Source of the DNA: Chromera velia
Taxonomy: Eukaryota > Sar > Chromeraceae
Assembly (NCBI GenBank): GCA_018398765.1
Contig: JAHBMJ010001055.1
Span: 1-32,500, forward strand
Reading direction: 5' to 3'
Length of the DNA stretch: 32,500 nt
Shown one piece after another: positions 1-10,606 of the stretch. Made by a program: the position numbers and the translations under genes. The notes beneath the pieces were generated by a model, which was not told where the DNA came from, ran no database searches, and saw only the letters and a list, made by a program, of their open reading frames with translations. Numbering within the stretch: the stretch's first letter is position 1; every line of letters starts with the position of its first letter.

Positions 1-304
<304 letters not shown>

Positions 305-310
305 CCACAC

Positions 311-973
311 AAACGTCTAGACATGCACACGTGTACATTCTTGCACACTCTGACTACCGCAAGTTGAGGCGAATCAATCCGACTGGCATGCAGGCTTCCT
401 CACCCCCCCCCCCATGAATGTGTGCTCTGGGTTGTCCTCAAAGCCTTGTTAGTGGCTTGGGATTTGGCGTCGCTAAATCTAGGATTTAACCCTCAATCAT
501 CATCACCGCTGACTTGGGCACAGCTAGGACCAGGTACAGCAGGAGGCCATCACAAGAAGACCTTTTATGCGTGTCTCCTCTTTAATTCTCAGTTTATATG
601 AAAAGACTGCCATGACAATCCTTTGTAGTGTGTTCAGCTCCATGTATTAAACTTACTAAAATTATCATATGATAGTGGCAAAAGCTAGATGCATATACAG
701 GCTGATGGCGTTTTAAAATCTAGATGATCGTTTTTCTAGTCATTTTTCACTAGACATAGCTCTTAATCACCATTTTAGCTTGCATATATTGAATTTTACT
801 AAGTCTGAAAGATTTAAAACTGTATAAGCGTTGGCTATCAAGAGAGTAAAAAAAAGTAAATTAGGCCCTAGGCCTACTACTAGCCCTAGAGTAAGCCTAT
901 ATGCAAACCCTTTTTTTTTTTCTTCTTTTTCATACAGTTAAACAACCATTAAGTGTTGCGTAAGTGTTAATCA
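311..973. other. Intergenic, AT-rich, no gene seen
   Basis: No ORF with protein-like composition. The stretch holds the first copy of a 72-bp repeat (429-500), short homopolymer runs and many CTAG-containing words. The left target duplication of the hAT-like element lies at its right end (966-973). Confidence 0.6.
429..500 (+). repeat. 72-bp dispersed direct repeat, copy 1
   Basis: It starts GGGTTGTCCTCAAAGCC and ends AACCCTCAATCAT. A second copy in the same orientation lies at 2128-2199 and matches at 67 of 72 positions; all five differences are transitions. The ends carry a short inverted GGGTT/AACCC. The two copies flank the hAT-like element at 974-1947 but sit well outside its target duplications. 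Confidence 0.9.
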
Positions 974-1947
974 TAGGGTTGTTAATCACCGACAACTGTA
1001 AGTACTGAAAAATGGTACCGACCCCCAATTTCATTTTTTTTTTGTGCTTTTGGTGTTTTAAATTCATCACCAGCAAAAATTTTATGAGGTAATTATCTTA
1101 AGGCCCTAGACTCTAGCCTAGACTGTTGCTTCTAGTTGAGCCTGATGTGGAAAACTGGCTGTTTTGGAGTAAAAGGAGCCATAGCGGGCCCGGTGGCGAG
1201 CAGGGCAGGCCTGCGCGGCGCGATGTCGAGCCTAAAAGCGATACTGAATCACTGTTAACCTGGATTCAAACCCTTAAAGCAGCAACAGAAGAAAAGAAGA
1301 GGAAACATGGGTAGGCAAGTGCGGACAGAGGGTGCGACTTCACCCCACTTGTGAGTGCGGTCGACGGGACGATGGAGGGGGAGGCTAAAATGTTCTTGAA
1401 GAGGGTGGCAGAGCGATTGAGTGAGAAATAGGGGCAAGACGTGCGGCCGGATCCGAGTCAGACTGCAGCTAGGTTGCCCACCTGAAAGCGGCAAGCGCGT
1501 GCATTCGGGGGACCAGAGGAGTGCAGGGGGAAGGCTGGGAGGAAGGAGGAGTAGGTAGTGTGCTGGTCATGACTGAGGGATAGGAAGTACTTAGAAAATG
1601 CTGAAGAAGGCATTCGGACGGAGGAGCGTCAAGTATGAGGTCGCATGAGAGAGAGAGCTAGCAGCGAGAGCAGTAACCACGACAGAAGGAAGAGACGAAA
1701 GACGCATAGGCCAGATGCTAGGAACAAACTTTAAGTCAATGCCCCCCTATTAAATAAAATTAAACTTTAGCTACGTTTATATTTTTAGCGAAAAAGGCTA
1801 GAAAAAACTTAGAATCTAGTTATTTGAACGCTATAAAGCCTAGTTTAAGCAAAATTTTTAAGGTACCGAAAGTACTGGTACTAGAAAACGGAACCACCCC
1901 CCCCTAAAGTACCGAAGTACCGAAAGGCACGGTACTTAACAACCCTG
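974..1947. mobile_element. hAT-like DNA transposon remnant (974 bp)
   Basis: The left end reads TAGGGTTGTTAA and the right end TTAACAACCCTG, whose reverse complement is CAGGGTTGTTAA. These are terminal inverted repeats with the T/C first-base asymmetry known from Ac-type hAT elements. The flanks are GTTAATCA (966-973) and GTTGATCA (1948-1955), an 8-bp target duplication with one transition. Subterminal GGTACCGA-type words recur near both ends. A 62-codon ORF at 1126-1314 shows no recognisable transposase motif, so the element looks non-autonomous or decayed. The hAT assignment rests on ends and duplication length only. Confidence 0.72.
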
Positions 1948-2127
1948 GTTGATCACTAGGTTGATCATGTACTGCCTAGTGTATATTTGAAAAGTCTAGG
2001 CAAAAGGTGCATGCAGCATAACCGGCCATCTAGACAGCCGTTGTTAGTAGTTATTGTTCACGTTTAAAAAACTAGCAAAACTAGTAGCAATTTAGTACTA
2101 GGTTGAGTGAGCGTTTTGCAAGATATG

Positions 2128-2199
2128 GGGTTGTCCTCAAAGCCTTGTTAGTGGCTTGGGGTCTGGCATCGCTGGATCTAGGATTTAACCCTCAATCAT
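2128..2199 (+). repeat. 72-bp dispersed direct repeat, copy 2
   Basis: Same orientation as the copy at 429-500 and 93% identical, differing only by transitions. It ends just before an ATTC-rich run. Confidence 0.9.
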
Positions 2200-2235
2200 T
2201 TATTCATTCAGTACTAAGCAATTTAACGTAGCAGC

Positions 2236-2476
2236 CTAGGCTTTGCACTATATTAAAAAAATAATAAAGGATGAGAAAAAGTTTTTTTTTTTTATGTTTT
2301 TTTTTTTTATCATGACATTCAATAGGCAAACAACTGTCAACAATTGTTCAAATGTTGCAAGAGTGTTGTACGGGGTCTTGCATTAAAAACCATATACTTT
2401 TCTGTTCATATAAATAATTAAAAATAAAAAATTGGAAGCTTTCTTTTTTTTTTTTTTTATGGAGTGCAGAGCCTAG
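2236..2476. mobile_element. CTAG-ended MITE (241 bp), 8-bp TSD
   Basis: The ends are CTAGGCTTTGCACT and AGTGCAGAGCCTAG, inverted repeats with one mismatch. The flanks are a perfect 8-bp duplication GTAGCAGC at 2228-2235 and 2477-2484. The interior has poly-T/poly-A tracts and CAACAATTGTT / GTTGCAAGAGTGTTG words like those of the elements at 10211, 25900 and 26875. No coding capacity. Eight-bp duplications suggest mobilisation by a hAT-type transposase, which is inference. Confidence 0.8.
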
Positions 2477-2484
2477 GTAGCAGC

Positions 2485-3097
2485 ACAGCTAGCTCAGTAT
2501 TACAGTTTAACTACAGCTGTCGAGTTACCGCAGTGTATTCATCTCGCATTGAACTACTAGTATAGTAAAGTAATAGTAAACTAAAGCCATCAAAGGACCT
2601 AGAAAGCTAGATAGTAAGCGATGATTTGCCGTCGAAATTGCCGACGAGCATGCTGGCATGACTGTTTCACTCCGTCGACCGAATGACGTATGACATCGAT
2701 CGCTGTGTGTCGAAACTTTTCTCCCAACGTGTTGCCCATTCGAGAGGACTACGCCAGGAGCTCTGTGCACTGGCAGCCACGCAGTCAGTCATGCTTCCTC
2801 CCTTCCTTCCTTCCTTTCTGGCCAACGCCAGAAGAAAACACGTCGGCAGCTTTCCCCGTCAGAGCAGTCAGACAGATGATCTCTTTGGATTTCTGCCTCT
2901 GCCTAGCTGCCTCCTGAGTCTGAAAACCCCTCTGTTCGTTTCGTCTTGTTGCACCAACAGAGAGAGACACACACACATCATCCAACCAGCCGTCGCCCCG
3001 ACACCCACAACCCCTCCCCACCCCTCAAATGTGTCGATTAACTTAAGTATCATGAGGACCGATCGATCGATGATCTCCCAGCCTGCTCGATGATCGA
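2485..3097. other. Intergenic, no assignable gene
   Basis: ORFs on both strands overlap here (for example 2683-3093 on plus and 2868-3281 on minus), but none has domain-like features. Composition shifts from AT-rich to CT-rich near 2790. A cluster of GATCGATC palindromes lies at 3058-3099. Confidence 0.4.
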
Positions 3098-3191
3098 TCA
3101 GCTTTTGCTGGCAGGAGAGGACTCTCCCTCGAGCCTCTCCTTCCACGAGGCCCTCTTCACCACCTCCATTGGTTTGGGATACAGCAGCATC
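3098..3191 (-). CDS. Possible alternative 3'-terminal exon of the LOG-family gene
   Basis: The minus strand has an acceptor TGCCTTCAG at 3192 followed by an open reading frame ending in TGA at 3098. If exon 7 of the LOG gene is spliced at a GTTAGC donor (exon end 4104) instead of running to its own stop at 4088, the phases agree exactly (two bases plus one). The protein then gains a basic 30-residue tail starting MLLYPKPMEVVKRASWKERL. The intron would be about 0.9 kb, close to the 825-bp intron 3. The donor has G at +5 like the others in this window but C at +6. Seen: borders and phase. Not shown: use in mRNA. Confidence 0.4.
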
Positions 3192-4087
3192 CTGAAGGCA
3201 GGCAACGAAAGGCAGGCAGGTATGCAGGCAGAGAAAGGAAATCGGAGGTGAAGATGTGGATGGATGGATCATGACCACCACCCAGAAGCAGGAAAAGAAG
3301 GAAACACCACAAGACCAACCAATGAATCAGTCCCCATTCAGAATTCTCTTATATTGATATACGTGGGAACAAGAAGAAGCTGAAAGGCCGGACGAACTAA
3401 AGAGTAGCGAATAGTCACTGGCTGTCTGTGTTGATAAAGAAAGATCTCTAAAGCCTTGGCTCATTCGTTGCTAACTTGCTCTCTCTTCGTTTTTTTCTCT
3501 CACTTAATTCCTACCCTGCCTGCCTGCCTGCCTAACGGACTTCTTCCAGCCTCACGGGGGGGGATTCATTTCAAATTCTCCTCTTCACTCTCCAAGCGTT
3601 AAACCAAAGAAAAAAAGAGTTTTCAGACAGGGCGACAAAGAAGGGAAAATGAAGAAATTCAGTCGACGCCACCAAAAGTGAAGGGGGACGCAGGGGAAGG
3701 GGGAAGAAGAGACGGAAACAATGAAAAAAAAGAGAAAAGAGACGAAAAGAAAGAAAGAAAGAATCGGTCGTGCATGTTCCTCCTCCCTCAATTCCCCTTT
3801 CCTTTCCTTTTCGCTCTCTTTGATTCCATCACTCCACTTTAAAGCCCCCTCTCCGATGTGATGCGACAAGGGAAAAAAATCTTCTGATGTGACCGAGCAC
3901 AGATCCTTCCTTCCAAGGAACACAGGTGTGGCACACTTCAACTCTGAAACGAACTCAACCATCCATTCCCCAACGAGCAGATGATGGAAGGCAAGATCGA
4001 AATATTTCCCCCCCTCAGTCTCTCTTTTCCTTTTCGCCCCCCCCTCTGCATGTCTCACGAATGATGATCTGCCTAGCTGACCCTCTT

Positions 4088-6767
4088 TCACAAAGTTGCT
4101 AACCCATCTTTCTCCGTCAGCTTCTTCACGATGTAGTCGTAGGCCTCGTCGACCGAGTCCGTGTAAAAACTGCATGCATTTAATTTCATGCAGTAAAAAC
4201 AGGTTTTTTCATAAAAAGAATTCTGCATGAAACAAAAAATGCAGGCCTCGTCGACCGAGTCCGTGTAAAAACTGCAGCTAGTCGACGTGCGGGGAGAGGG
4301 CGCGAACACGTGTCGGTGGAGCTCTCCCATTCATAGCAAAGAGAGGCAGAGATAGGCGCACACACAAGTACACGCGTACACACACGAACAAGCACGCACG
4401 CACGCACGCACACAAGGGGGAAGAAAGAGGCTTGCAGAAAACGGCGAAGACTGTTGACCGAGACAGAAAAGAGGAAAGAAACAACGAAAGAGATGGACGG
4501 ACGGAAAGAACGAGAGAGTTTTCCAGGAGATGGTTAGGAAAGAAGAGGCGCTCAAGGGAAGAAACTCGGCAGACGCCACAAAAAGAATGACAAAGACGGA
4601 GACCATGAGAAGCAAGGAACCAACATCAGCACCAAAGGACATGGCACGACAAAAAACACAACGACCATCTATCTTGCTAGCATGGCTGTTTGCACCTCTG
4701 TCTCAGACTGTCTGACTCACAGGCTATCGCGGTCCCGTGTGCTGATGGTTCCGCAGTCCACCATGTAATCAAAATTGATCACCTACAGGCACGCATCATG
4801 GACATCATACATGGAGACGTCTTTTCTTTTCATCTTTGGTCAAGAAACCTTTCCCTTCTCTTCTCTATACCAATGCCGTCTACCCGAGAAACAAAAACTG
4901 AAAAAAAAAGTCGATTTTCACTATCCATACATTCACGCAGACACATGACGTCTGCACATGATCAAAGGCAGGCAGGAAGAGAGGCCTGCATGGGAAGAGT
5001 ACTCCTGCCGTTAGTCTAGTCTGAGGGCTGGGTTCATTGCGAGGCAATTAAGCATGGATGGAAAACAAAACAAGTAAAAGTAGACAGACGCCAAGACAAA
5101 ACAGTGTGCGTGACACTCACTCACAGCCAGGCACTTGCAGCTGACTGACCTGTTTCCAATATGTCTTCCCAAAGAGGATCACGGGGATGTCTCTCTTGAT
5201 CTTCTTCGTTTGTTTCAACGTGAGCACCTCGAACAACTCATCCAACGTCCCGATTCCTCCCGGAGTCGCGATCAACGCTGCATGCATCCGAGAAAGAGAG
5301 AGAACACGGCATGCGAGTAGGCATTCATCACAAGGATGAAGACCAAACACACACATGCACACAGGATGAAGACACTTAGTTCCCTCTCCCCCAGAGTTGG
5401 AAGGAGGCAGCGGACGTGCAGGCAAACCGCATGCATGCGTGTCTCTTCTTTGCACACACATAGACGGAAGCATTCAGTCAAAAAATGAAATCATCACCCA
5501 AGCCACCGGACATCACCCAAGTGAACCGTGTGATGTCAACAGTGCCAACAGTGCCCACTACCCCCCCACCCACCCACCGACCGAGTGTGCAGTAGACCAT
5601 CCAGAATTTTCGGGTGAAGAAGTAGTGGTACTCGAACCCCAGCTCGGGTGTAACGTAGGGGTTCAGGGAGGGCTCAAAGGGCAGGGAGATGCCCATACCG
5701 GCAGAGCGCCCCCCCGGGACATCGTAGGCACCCTTGTTGGCGGCCTCCATCAACCTGCACACACAGAGACAGAGAGAGGCAGGGAGGGAGGCATCGTTTA
5801 GGAAAGGGATAGATAGACTCTTGAGGAGAATCAGATCAGCCTTCCTTTGTGTGGTTTGGTTGTCGCAGAATAGGAAAGAGGGCTAGGGAAAAAAGGAAGG
5901 AAGAAGAAGAAATGAGAAAGAGAAGACCATGCAGACAGACTCATTCATGAAGGAAGTGGGGAGAGGTACAGTCAAATGAAGACACGGACACGGAGGGGGG
6001 TCCTGTTGGCAGACAACGAGCAAAGACGACGTTGAACCACAACGAGCAGCTTTACGAAGAACCTGCCCCGCCCCCCCTTTTTTCCCTCGCCCCCTCTTGT
6101 CCCTTTTTAGCTCCCTGAATCATAAATGGTTGTTCCTTGCCCTTCATGCATGCATGGCGTTTCCCCTCTGTGTCTCTTTTTCTGCTTTCCATGCATGGCG
6201 TTTCACCTCTGTATCTCTTTTTCTCCTTTCCATGCATGGCGTTTCACCTCTGTATCTCTTTTTCTGCTTTCCATGCATGGCGTTTCACCTCTGTATCTCT
6301 TTTTCTGCTTTCCATGCATGGCGTTTCACCTCTGTATCTCTTTTTCACTTCTTCCACCTCACCACTAGCTCTCTTGTCTGCGTAGGAAGACTGTGGGATA
6401 CACACACGTCATACAAGCGTGCATCCCTGTGGTTTCCTCCCAATCGAGGGGACAGCTAAAAATCCACAAGGAGAAGTAGAAAACATATTTTTGTGTCACC
6501 AAGAAGAAGAAAAATAAGAAAAACAAATTTTTGTCTCAACAAGAAGAAAAACAAAAGGCAATCCAACCCACTAACCCACCCAGGTCCGCCCCCTGTGCAG
6601 ACGATGAGGGGCGTGTCTGTCTTGTCGAATTCCCTCTGGAAGACCCTCTCGTCCACCGGGTCCTCGATGTCCTGAATGATCTCCACAATCGAGTTCTTCG
6701 CTTCCTGACTCATGCACCACTCTGCATGCAGAACCATGGGAGACAGATGCAGATACAGATACAGACA

Positions 6768-6808
<41 letters not shown>

Positions 6809-7752
6809 GTACTTCATTCACATCAACCCCGCTTTGGAGGAATGGTCTTGACGGAAAGAAAAGAAAACAAAACGGCCTAAAGGAGCGGGGCGAACTGAAG
6901 GAGTCTCTGTCTACCCATCTTTCAGAAAGCCCGTCTGTCAGAGGGGGAAAAGGGAAGAAGGAGAAGGAAGCTTCAAGGGTCGGCTTTCTTTCGGAGTTGG
7001 CCGTGCAGTCAGAAGGAGAGACAACAGAATCCACTGATTGCACTAGACAGAGCAAGAGCGAATTCGCAAGTCTTCCTGTCAGTGTGCAGAGGACAGGGAG
7101 GGACTCGGACAGCGGCTGTGGAGAGAGAGAGAGGGAGGGAGACGGGGGGATGTACTGACGCACGCGTCAATCTCTTGGACAGCTGGTAGGTCTTCTCCCA
7201 CCACTCGCAGAGCCACTCGAGGGATTTCAGGCGGTTTAGCTCGGTCTCCAGTTTTTCCTTCTCGGCCCCTGACGCTGCACCTACTTTCTGCAAAGACACG
7301 CACGCGTAGAAATGCACACATCAAAGGGAGCATGGTTCCTTTGCACACGTTAACGCTCTCCAGACGCACTTCGCTCAGGGTCACACACAAGAGGACAGAC
7401 AAGCTATTGGCGGAGTTTGGGCCCCATCCACCCAGACAGTGCATGGGGAAAAAAGACACGCAGAGTGAGTGAGAAGTCTCGGAAGAGACAGACTGCTCCG
7501 CAACGCACGACCGACCTCTTCCAACTCCTTTACATCTGCCGCCCATTTGTGGTGGGGGGAGCAGCGAGCAGATCCAAAGATCATGAGTGTGCAGTGCACG
7601 TTGTATTTTCTCAGTCGGTCCTGAGTCTCCAAGTATTCGCACATGATGCGGATGTGTCTGGCAGCTCTGGAGTTAAGGAAGTCGGGGTTCTTGTAGGCCT
7701 TCTCGGGCTTGACGCCCTGCGGCTCCTCATTCTCGATGGTAAGGGAAGACAT
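4088..7752 (-). CDS. LOG-family (TIGR00730-type) Rossmann protein, 7 exons
   Basis: Exons on minus: 7752-7516, 7287-7164, 6721-6580, 5754-5582, 5277-5150, 4782-4721, 4169-4088; phases agree throughout, giving 315 residues. The assembled protein shows the family order: FGSAR, then LTQW, the GGGPG loop leading into LMEAANKGAYDV, GGRSAGMGISLPFE, FTRKFWMV, the signature PGGIGTLDE, then INFDYMVDCGTI and a C-terminal SVDEAYDYI helix. LOG proteins are nucleoside-monophosphate phosphoribohydrolases; plant members activate cytokinins, and the longer bacterial PpnN type cleaves other nucleotides. The substrate cannot be read from sequence. Start: ATG at 7752; an in-frame ATG at 7863 would add 37 residues with a hydrophobic stretch that could be a targeting signal. 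Intron 3 holds a 41-bp minisatellite, intron 2 a (GT)n run, and the intron 6/exon 7 border is duplicated. Confidence 0.9.
4141..4276 (-). repeat. 34-bp duplication of a splice acceptor and exon start
   Basis: The 34 bases at 4141-4174 recur exactly at 4243-4276. On the coding (minus) strand each copy carries CTGCAG directly followed by the first codons of LOG exon 7 (FYTDSVDEA). The offset is 102 bases, a multiple of three, and the 68-base spacer has no stop in that frame. Use of the upstream acceptor would therefore insert 34 residues in frame. The downstream copy (exon start 4169) gives the family-like protein. Confidence 0.9.
6149..6350. repeat. 41-bp minisatellite, five tandem copies, in LOG intron 3
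   Basis: Repeat starts at about 6151, 6192, 6233, 6274 and 6315, so the period is 41. The unit contains CATGCATGGCGTTTCACCTC. Copy 1 differs slightly from the rest. A 41-bp unit is not a multiple of three, so all three plus frames stay open and yield spurious repetitive ORFs. Confidence 0.95.
6770..6807. repeat. (CA)n microsatellite in LOG intron 2
   Basis: About 36 bases of CA repeat. On the coding strand it is (GT)n, about 50 bases upstream of the exon 3 acceptor. Confidence 0.9.
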
Positions 7753-8421
7753 GGCAATTACATGCAACACAGGAAGCTTCCACCAATATAGAGCAAGCTG
7801 GCAAAAGACTAACGTGAAAGCACCCCGAGAACAACGGAAGGATCGCGACAAAGATGTCGACACGTGTGGATGAAGGGGGGGTCTCTCCCTGCCAGGAAAA
7901 TGTGAAATCTAAATCACCTCGACAGCGCGACAGAAATGCACTTCTGAAGGCAGTCAAACTTTTCAGATCTGCCCGATGATAGTTGTTCTCTGGCAGTCAG
8001 TGGCAGATGACGTGGAGAATCAGAAAGAAAAGACCAAATTGCGTGCCCCCGCCATGACCGTCTCGACAATAAGTCACCCCTGGCGCGCGTGTACACCTTC
8101 CTCCGTGTCACCCCTGTCAGCCCGAAAAGCCGAATATTCGGCTGAATCCCACTGATCGAATTGTGACTCACGGTGAGTCTACTAAGCTGTCAGAGGAGAC
8201 TAACTTCGCAGACAAACTCAGTTGCCAGCAGAGCGTATGTCACTTGTCAGCTTATAATCTTTGTTCGTGTAACTTGTGAACGAAAGGCTCTGTCTTCTGA
8301 AACAAATTTCGGGTGATCGGGCTGTTGATCTGCAATCCATCCCAATTGAGACTTGCTTCTGTTGAAGAAGTACGGTCTTGAAGAGTGGATTGCAGTTAAT
8401 TGGCTGACCAATCTTGTCACC
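7753..8421. promoter_or_regulatory. Divergent intergenic region between LOG and REI1-like genes
   Basis: The two start codons (7752 on minus, 8422 on plus) face away from each other across 669 bases, so this stretch should hold both promoters. No TATA box or other element could be assigned. An ATG at 7863 on minus could move the LOG start upstream. This is position-based inference only. Confidence 0.45.
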
Positions 8422-9697
8422 ATGGCGCAGGAGATGAAGTGCACTGCCTGCCAGGTCACTTTGGTCACTGGAGATGAGCACAAGGCCCACTACAAGGTCG
8501 GTTCAAGGGCCCGCTTTAGGCTTGACAGCTTCCGGCCGTTTTTTAGTTTTGATCTTTTCTCTTCCTTCTTTGTTTCTGCAGAGCGACTGGCATCGCTACA
8601 ACCTGAAACGAAAGGTTGCGGGACTCGGACCCATTCCGCTGAAGGTGTTCGAATTCAAGTTGACGCAGCTGACCGCCGGTCCGAAGGCAGAGAAGGGGGA
8701 TGCGCATTTGAAAGATCCAGATGCGAGGAGACGGATGGAGAAGGAGAGGGAAAAGGGGGAGCGAAGTGGGGGATTTCATGCAGAGAAAGAACCTGAGTAC
8801 ATTGAATACGAACCCCATCTCTGCCTGTTCAGCGGAAAGAAGCTGTCGTCTGTTGAGGCCAATGTGGAGTTCATGAAGAAACAGTTTTCCTTCTTCATCC
8901 ACGATCGAGAGTACTTGACTGATCTGAAGGGATTGATTGAGTACTTGGGGGAAAAGATATGGAAGGGGGGTCAGTGCATTTTCTGCAACAAGGGTTTCGA
9001 TTCTCGTGAGGCATGTTGGTCGCATATGATCGACAAAGGCCACACACGGATTGGAATCGATACCGACGAACTGCAGACAGAATTGGAGCCCTTCTTCGAC
9101 TACAGATCTTCTTATAAGGAGATCAAGGGAAAGGTCAAGCCCTCCTCATCTGCCTTGGCAGCTCTCGAGGGGCCCTCCTCCTCCTCTAAGGCAGCTGCAG
9201 CTGCAGCTGCTGCATCTTCCGATGATTCGGAAGAGGACGAGGACGGGGATGAGTGGGAGGATTGTGACGAAGAGGGGGAGAATGGGAATGAAGGTGAGGG
9301 GGAGGAGGGGGATTTTGATGAGGAAGTGGATGACATTCTTGCAGCCTACGGGTTGCGCCGTGCAGAGCTGACAGATACCGGGGAGCTGCGCCTGCCTGAC
9401 GGCAGGACAGTGGCACATCGTGCGATTGCGTATGTGTACAAGCAGAAGCTGCCGAATAGAGAGAAGACGGCAGCAGTCAGGCTTGCCCTTGAGAATGGAA
9501 AGAAGGACGAGATTCTGCAGAAGCAGCTCGGCATGGGGGCGCAGCACGTGCCTGTGGCACAGCGTCAGATGCTGCTGCGCCAACGGCAGAAGGACAGTGC
9601 GAAACGGGTGCAGAAGGAGCTGTCAAAGAAGACCACCATGGGTGTGCGTGCCAACAAATTGCAAACGTATTTCAAGAGGTGCGAAGTAACGTGGTAA
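8422..9697 (+). CDS. REI1: REI1/ZNF622-type 60S biogenesis zinc-finger protein, 2 exons
   Basis: Exons 8422-8496 and 8582-9697 (85-bp intron, donor GTCGGT, acceptor TTCTGCAG), 396 residues. The start ATG lies in GTCACCATGG. Finger 1 is U1-like with C7, C10, H23, H29. Finger 3 has C157, C160, H173, H179 and is followed by the family's IDKGH. The C-terminal block contains GRTVAHRAIAYVYKQ and a GVRANKLQTYFK end typical of REI1. In yeast and human this cytoplasmic protein acts late in 60S subunit maturation, in recycling of Arx1/Alb1-type factors. A poly-Ala run and a Ser/Asp/Glu-rich acidic stretch lie around residues 210-280. The middle finger has lost ligands: C106 remains, but the expected second Cys and two His are S109, F122 and F127. 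Divergent from the LOG gene. Confidence 0.92.
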
Positions 9698-10210
9698 TCC
9701 CCCGATAGTCTGCCTTCTTCATTTGATAGAGAACGAAGAGGATCGAGTTTTTATGAGTTGACTCTCGCGACCCCGTTCCCCGACAGGCGCGTGGGAGATG
9801 TGACACCTAGTGTGACACGTACTGAATACCTATAGACAGTGGCTTGACTGAATACTAGACTGAATACCTAGCTAAATACATATATATGGGGAAGTTTGTG
9901 ACTACCATGTAGTATTAGAGTGCATAATAACTGTGCATTCAGGAGTGTATGCGTGCAAACGGGCGCTTCAAGCAGTTTTTAAGGCTACTCTCAATCTTGC
10001 GGCCTTGCATGAAAACTAACATAAAAAGTACTTCAAGTTTAACCTTCATTCTTTTTTCTAAACTATGCACTAGAGTGACTAGACCATGAAGCATCAAAAC
10101 GGTTAAACATAAAGGTAAGCAAGTGATAAGTGATTTATTGGTGTTCTAGGACAGTGTTGCCGTTTTGTTTTTTAGGGGTCGCCCCCGCCGGCCCCCTGGA
10201 AACGGCAGGG
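9698..10210. other. Intergenic, no gene seen
   Basis: AT-rich DNA 3' of the REI1-like gene with CTAG-containing words and a short GC-rich patch (10176-10210) just before the MITE. The left target duplication of that MITE is at 10203-10210. Confidence 0.5.
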
Positions 10211-10442
10211 CCAGGCGTATCACAGCAAAAGAAAAAAAAAGTATAAACCAAAATTGGCTTAAATTATTTTTTTTCTAGTTTTTTTTTTGTGCAACGCCTA
10301 AGCAACACTTGTGTAACACCAAAACTTTGAACAATAGTTATGCAACACTTAAACAACAGTTGTTTGTCACCTAACATCGTCGGAAAAAAAAAAAAATGAA
10401 AACGGGCTTAAATTATTTTTTTTTTCTCTGTGATACGTCTAG
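10211..10442. mobile_element. CTAG-ended MITE (232 bp), TATCACAG subtype
   Basis: The left end reads CCAGGCGTATCACAG and the right end CTGTGATACGTCTAG, inverted repeats. Flanks CGGCAGGG (10203-10210) and CGGCAAAG (10443-10450) form an 8-bp duplication with two G-to-A differences. The interior holds GTGTTGC/GCAACAC words and an ACAACAGTTGTTTGTCAC block. The copy at 26875-27124 matches it in the opposite orientation through most of its length. Confidence 0.8.
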
Positions 10443-10606
10443 CGGCAAAGTTATGAAAGAGGTTATACAGTAGCCTCCCTCTGCCCAGGACGTAGTTGCC
10501 TTAGTTACATAGTCTATTTAAGAGTTACTTTTATGAAAAATTTACTTTTTTTTCATACGTATCAAGTTTAATACCGTACTAGAAGTTACTTGAACTTACT
10601 TCCCTA

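Noticed and set aside
1126-1314. 62-codon ORF inside the first hAT-like element
   Set aside because: No transposase motif; kept only as a note in the element entry.
6097-6459. Three overlapping repetitive ORFs (FHAWRFTSVSLF-type repeats)
   Set aside because: A 41-bp minisatellite in an intron of the LOG gene; the frame shifts every unit, so all three frames stay open.
9112-9336. Ser/Ala-rich minus ORF
   Set aside because: Shadow of the acidic, Ala- and Ser-rich region of the REI1-like gene.
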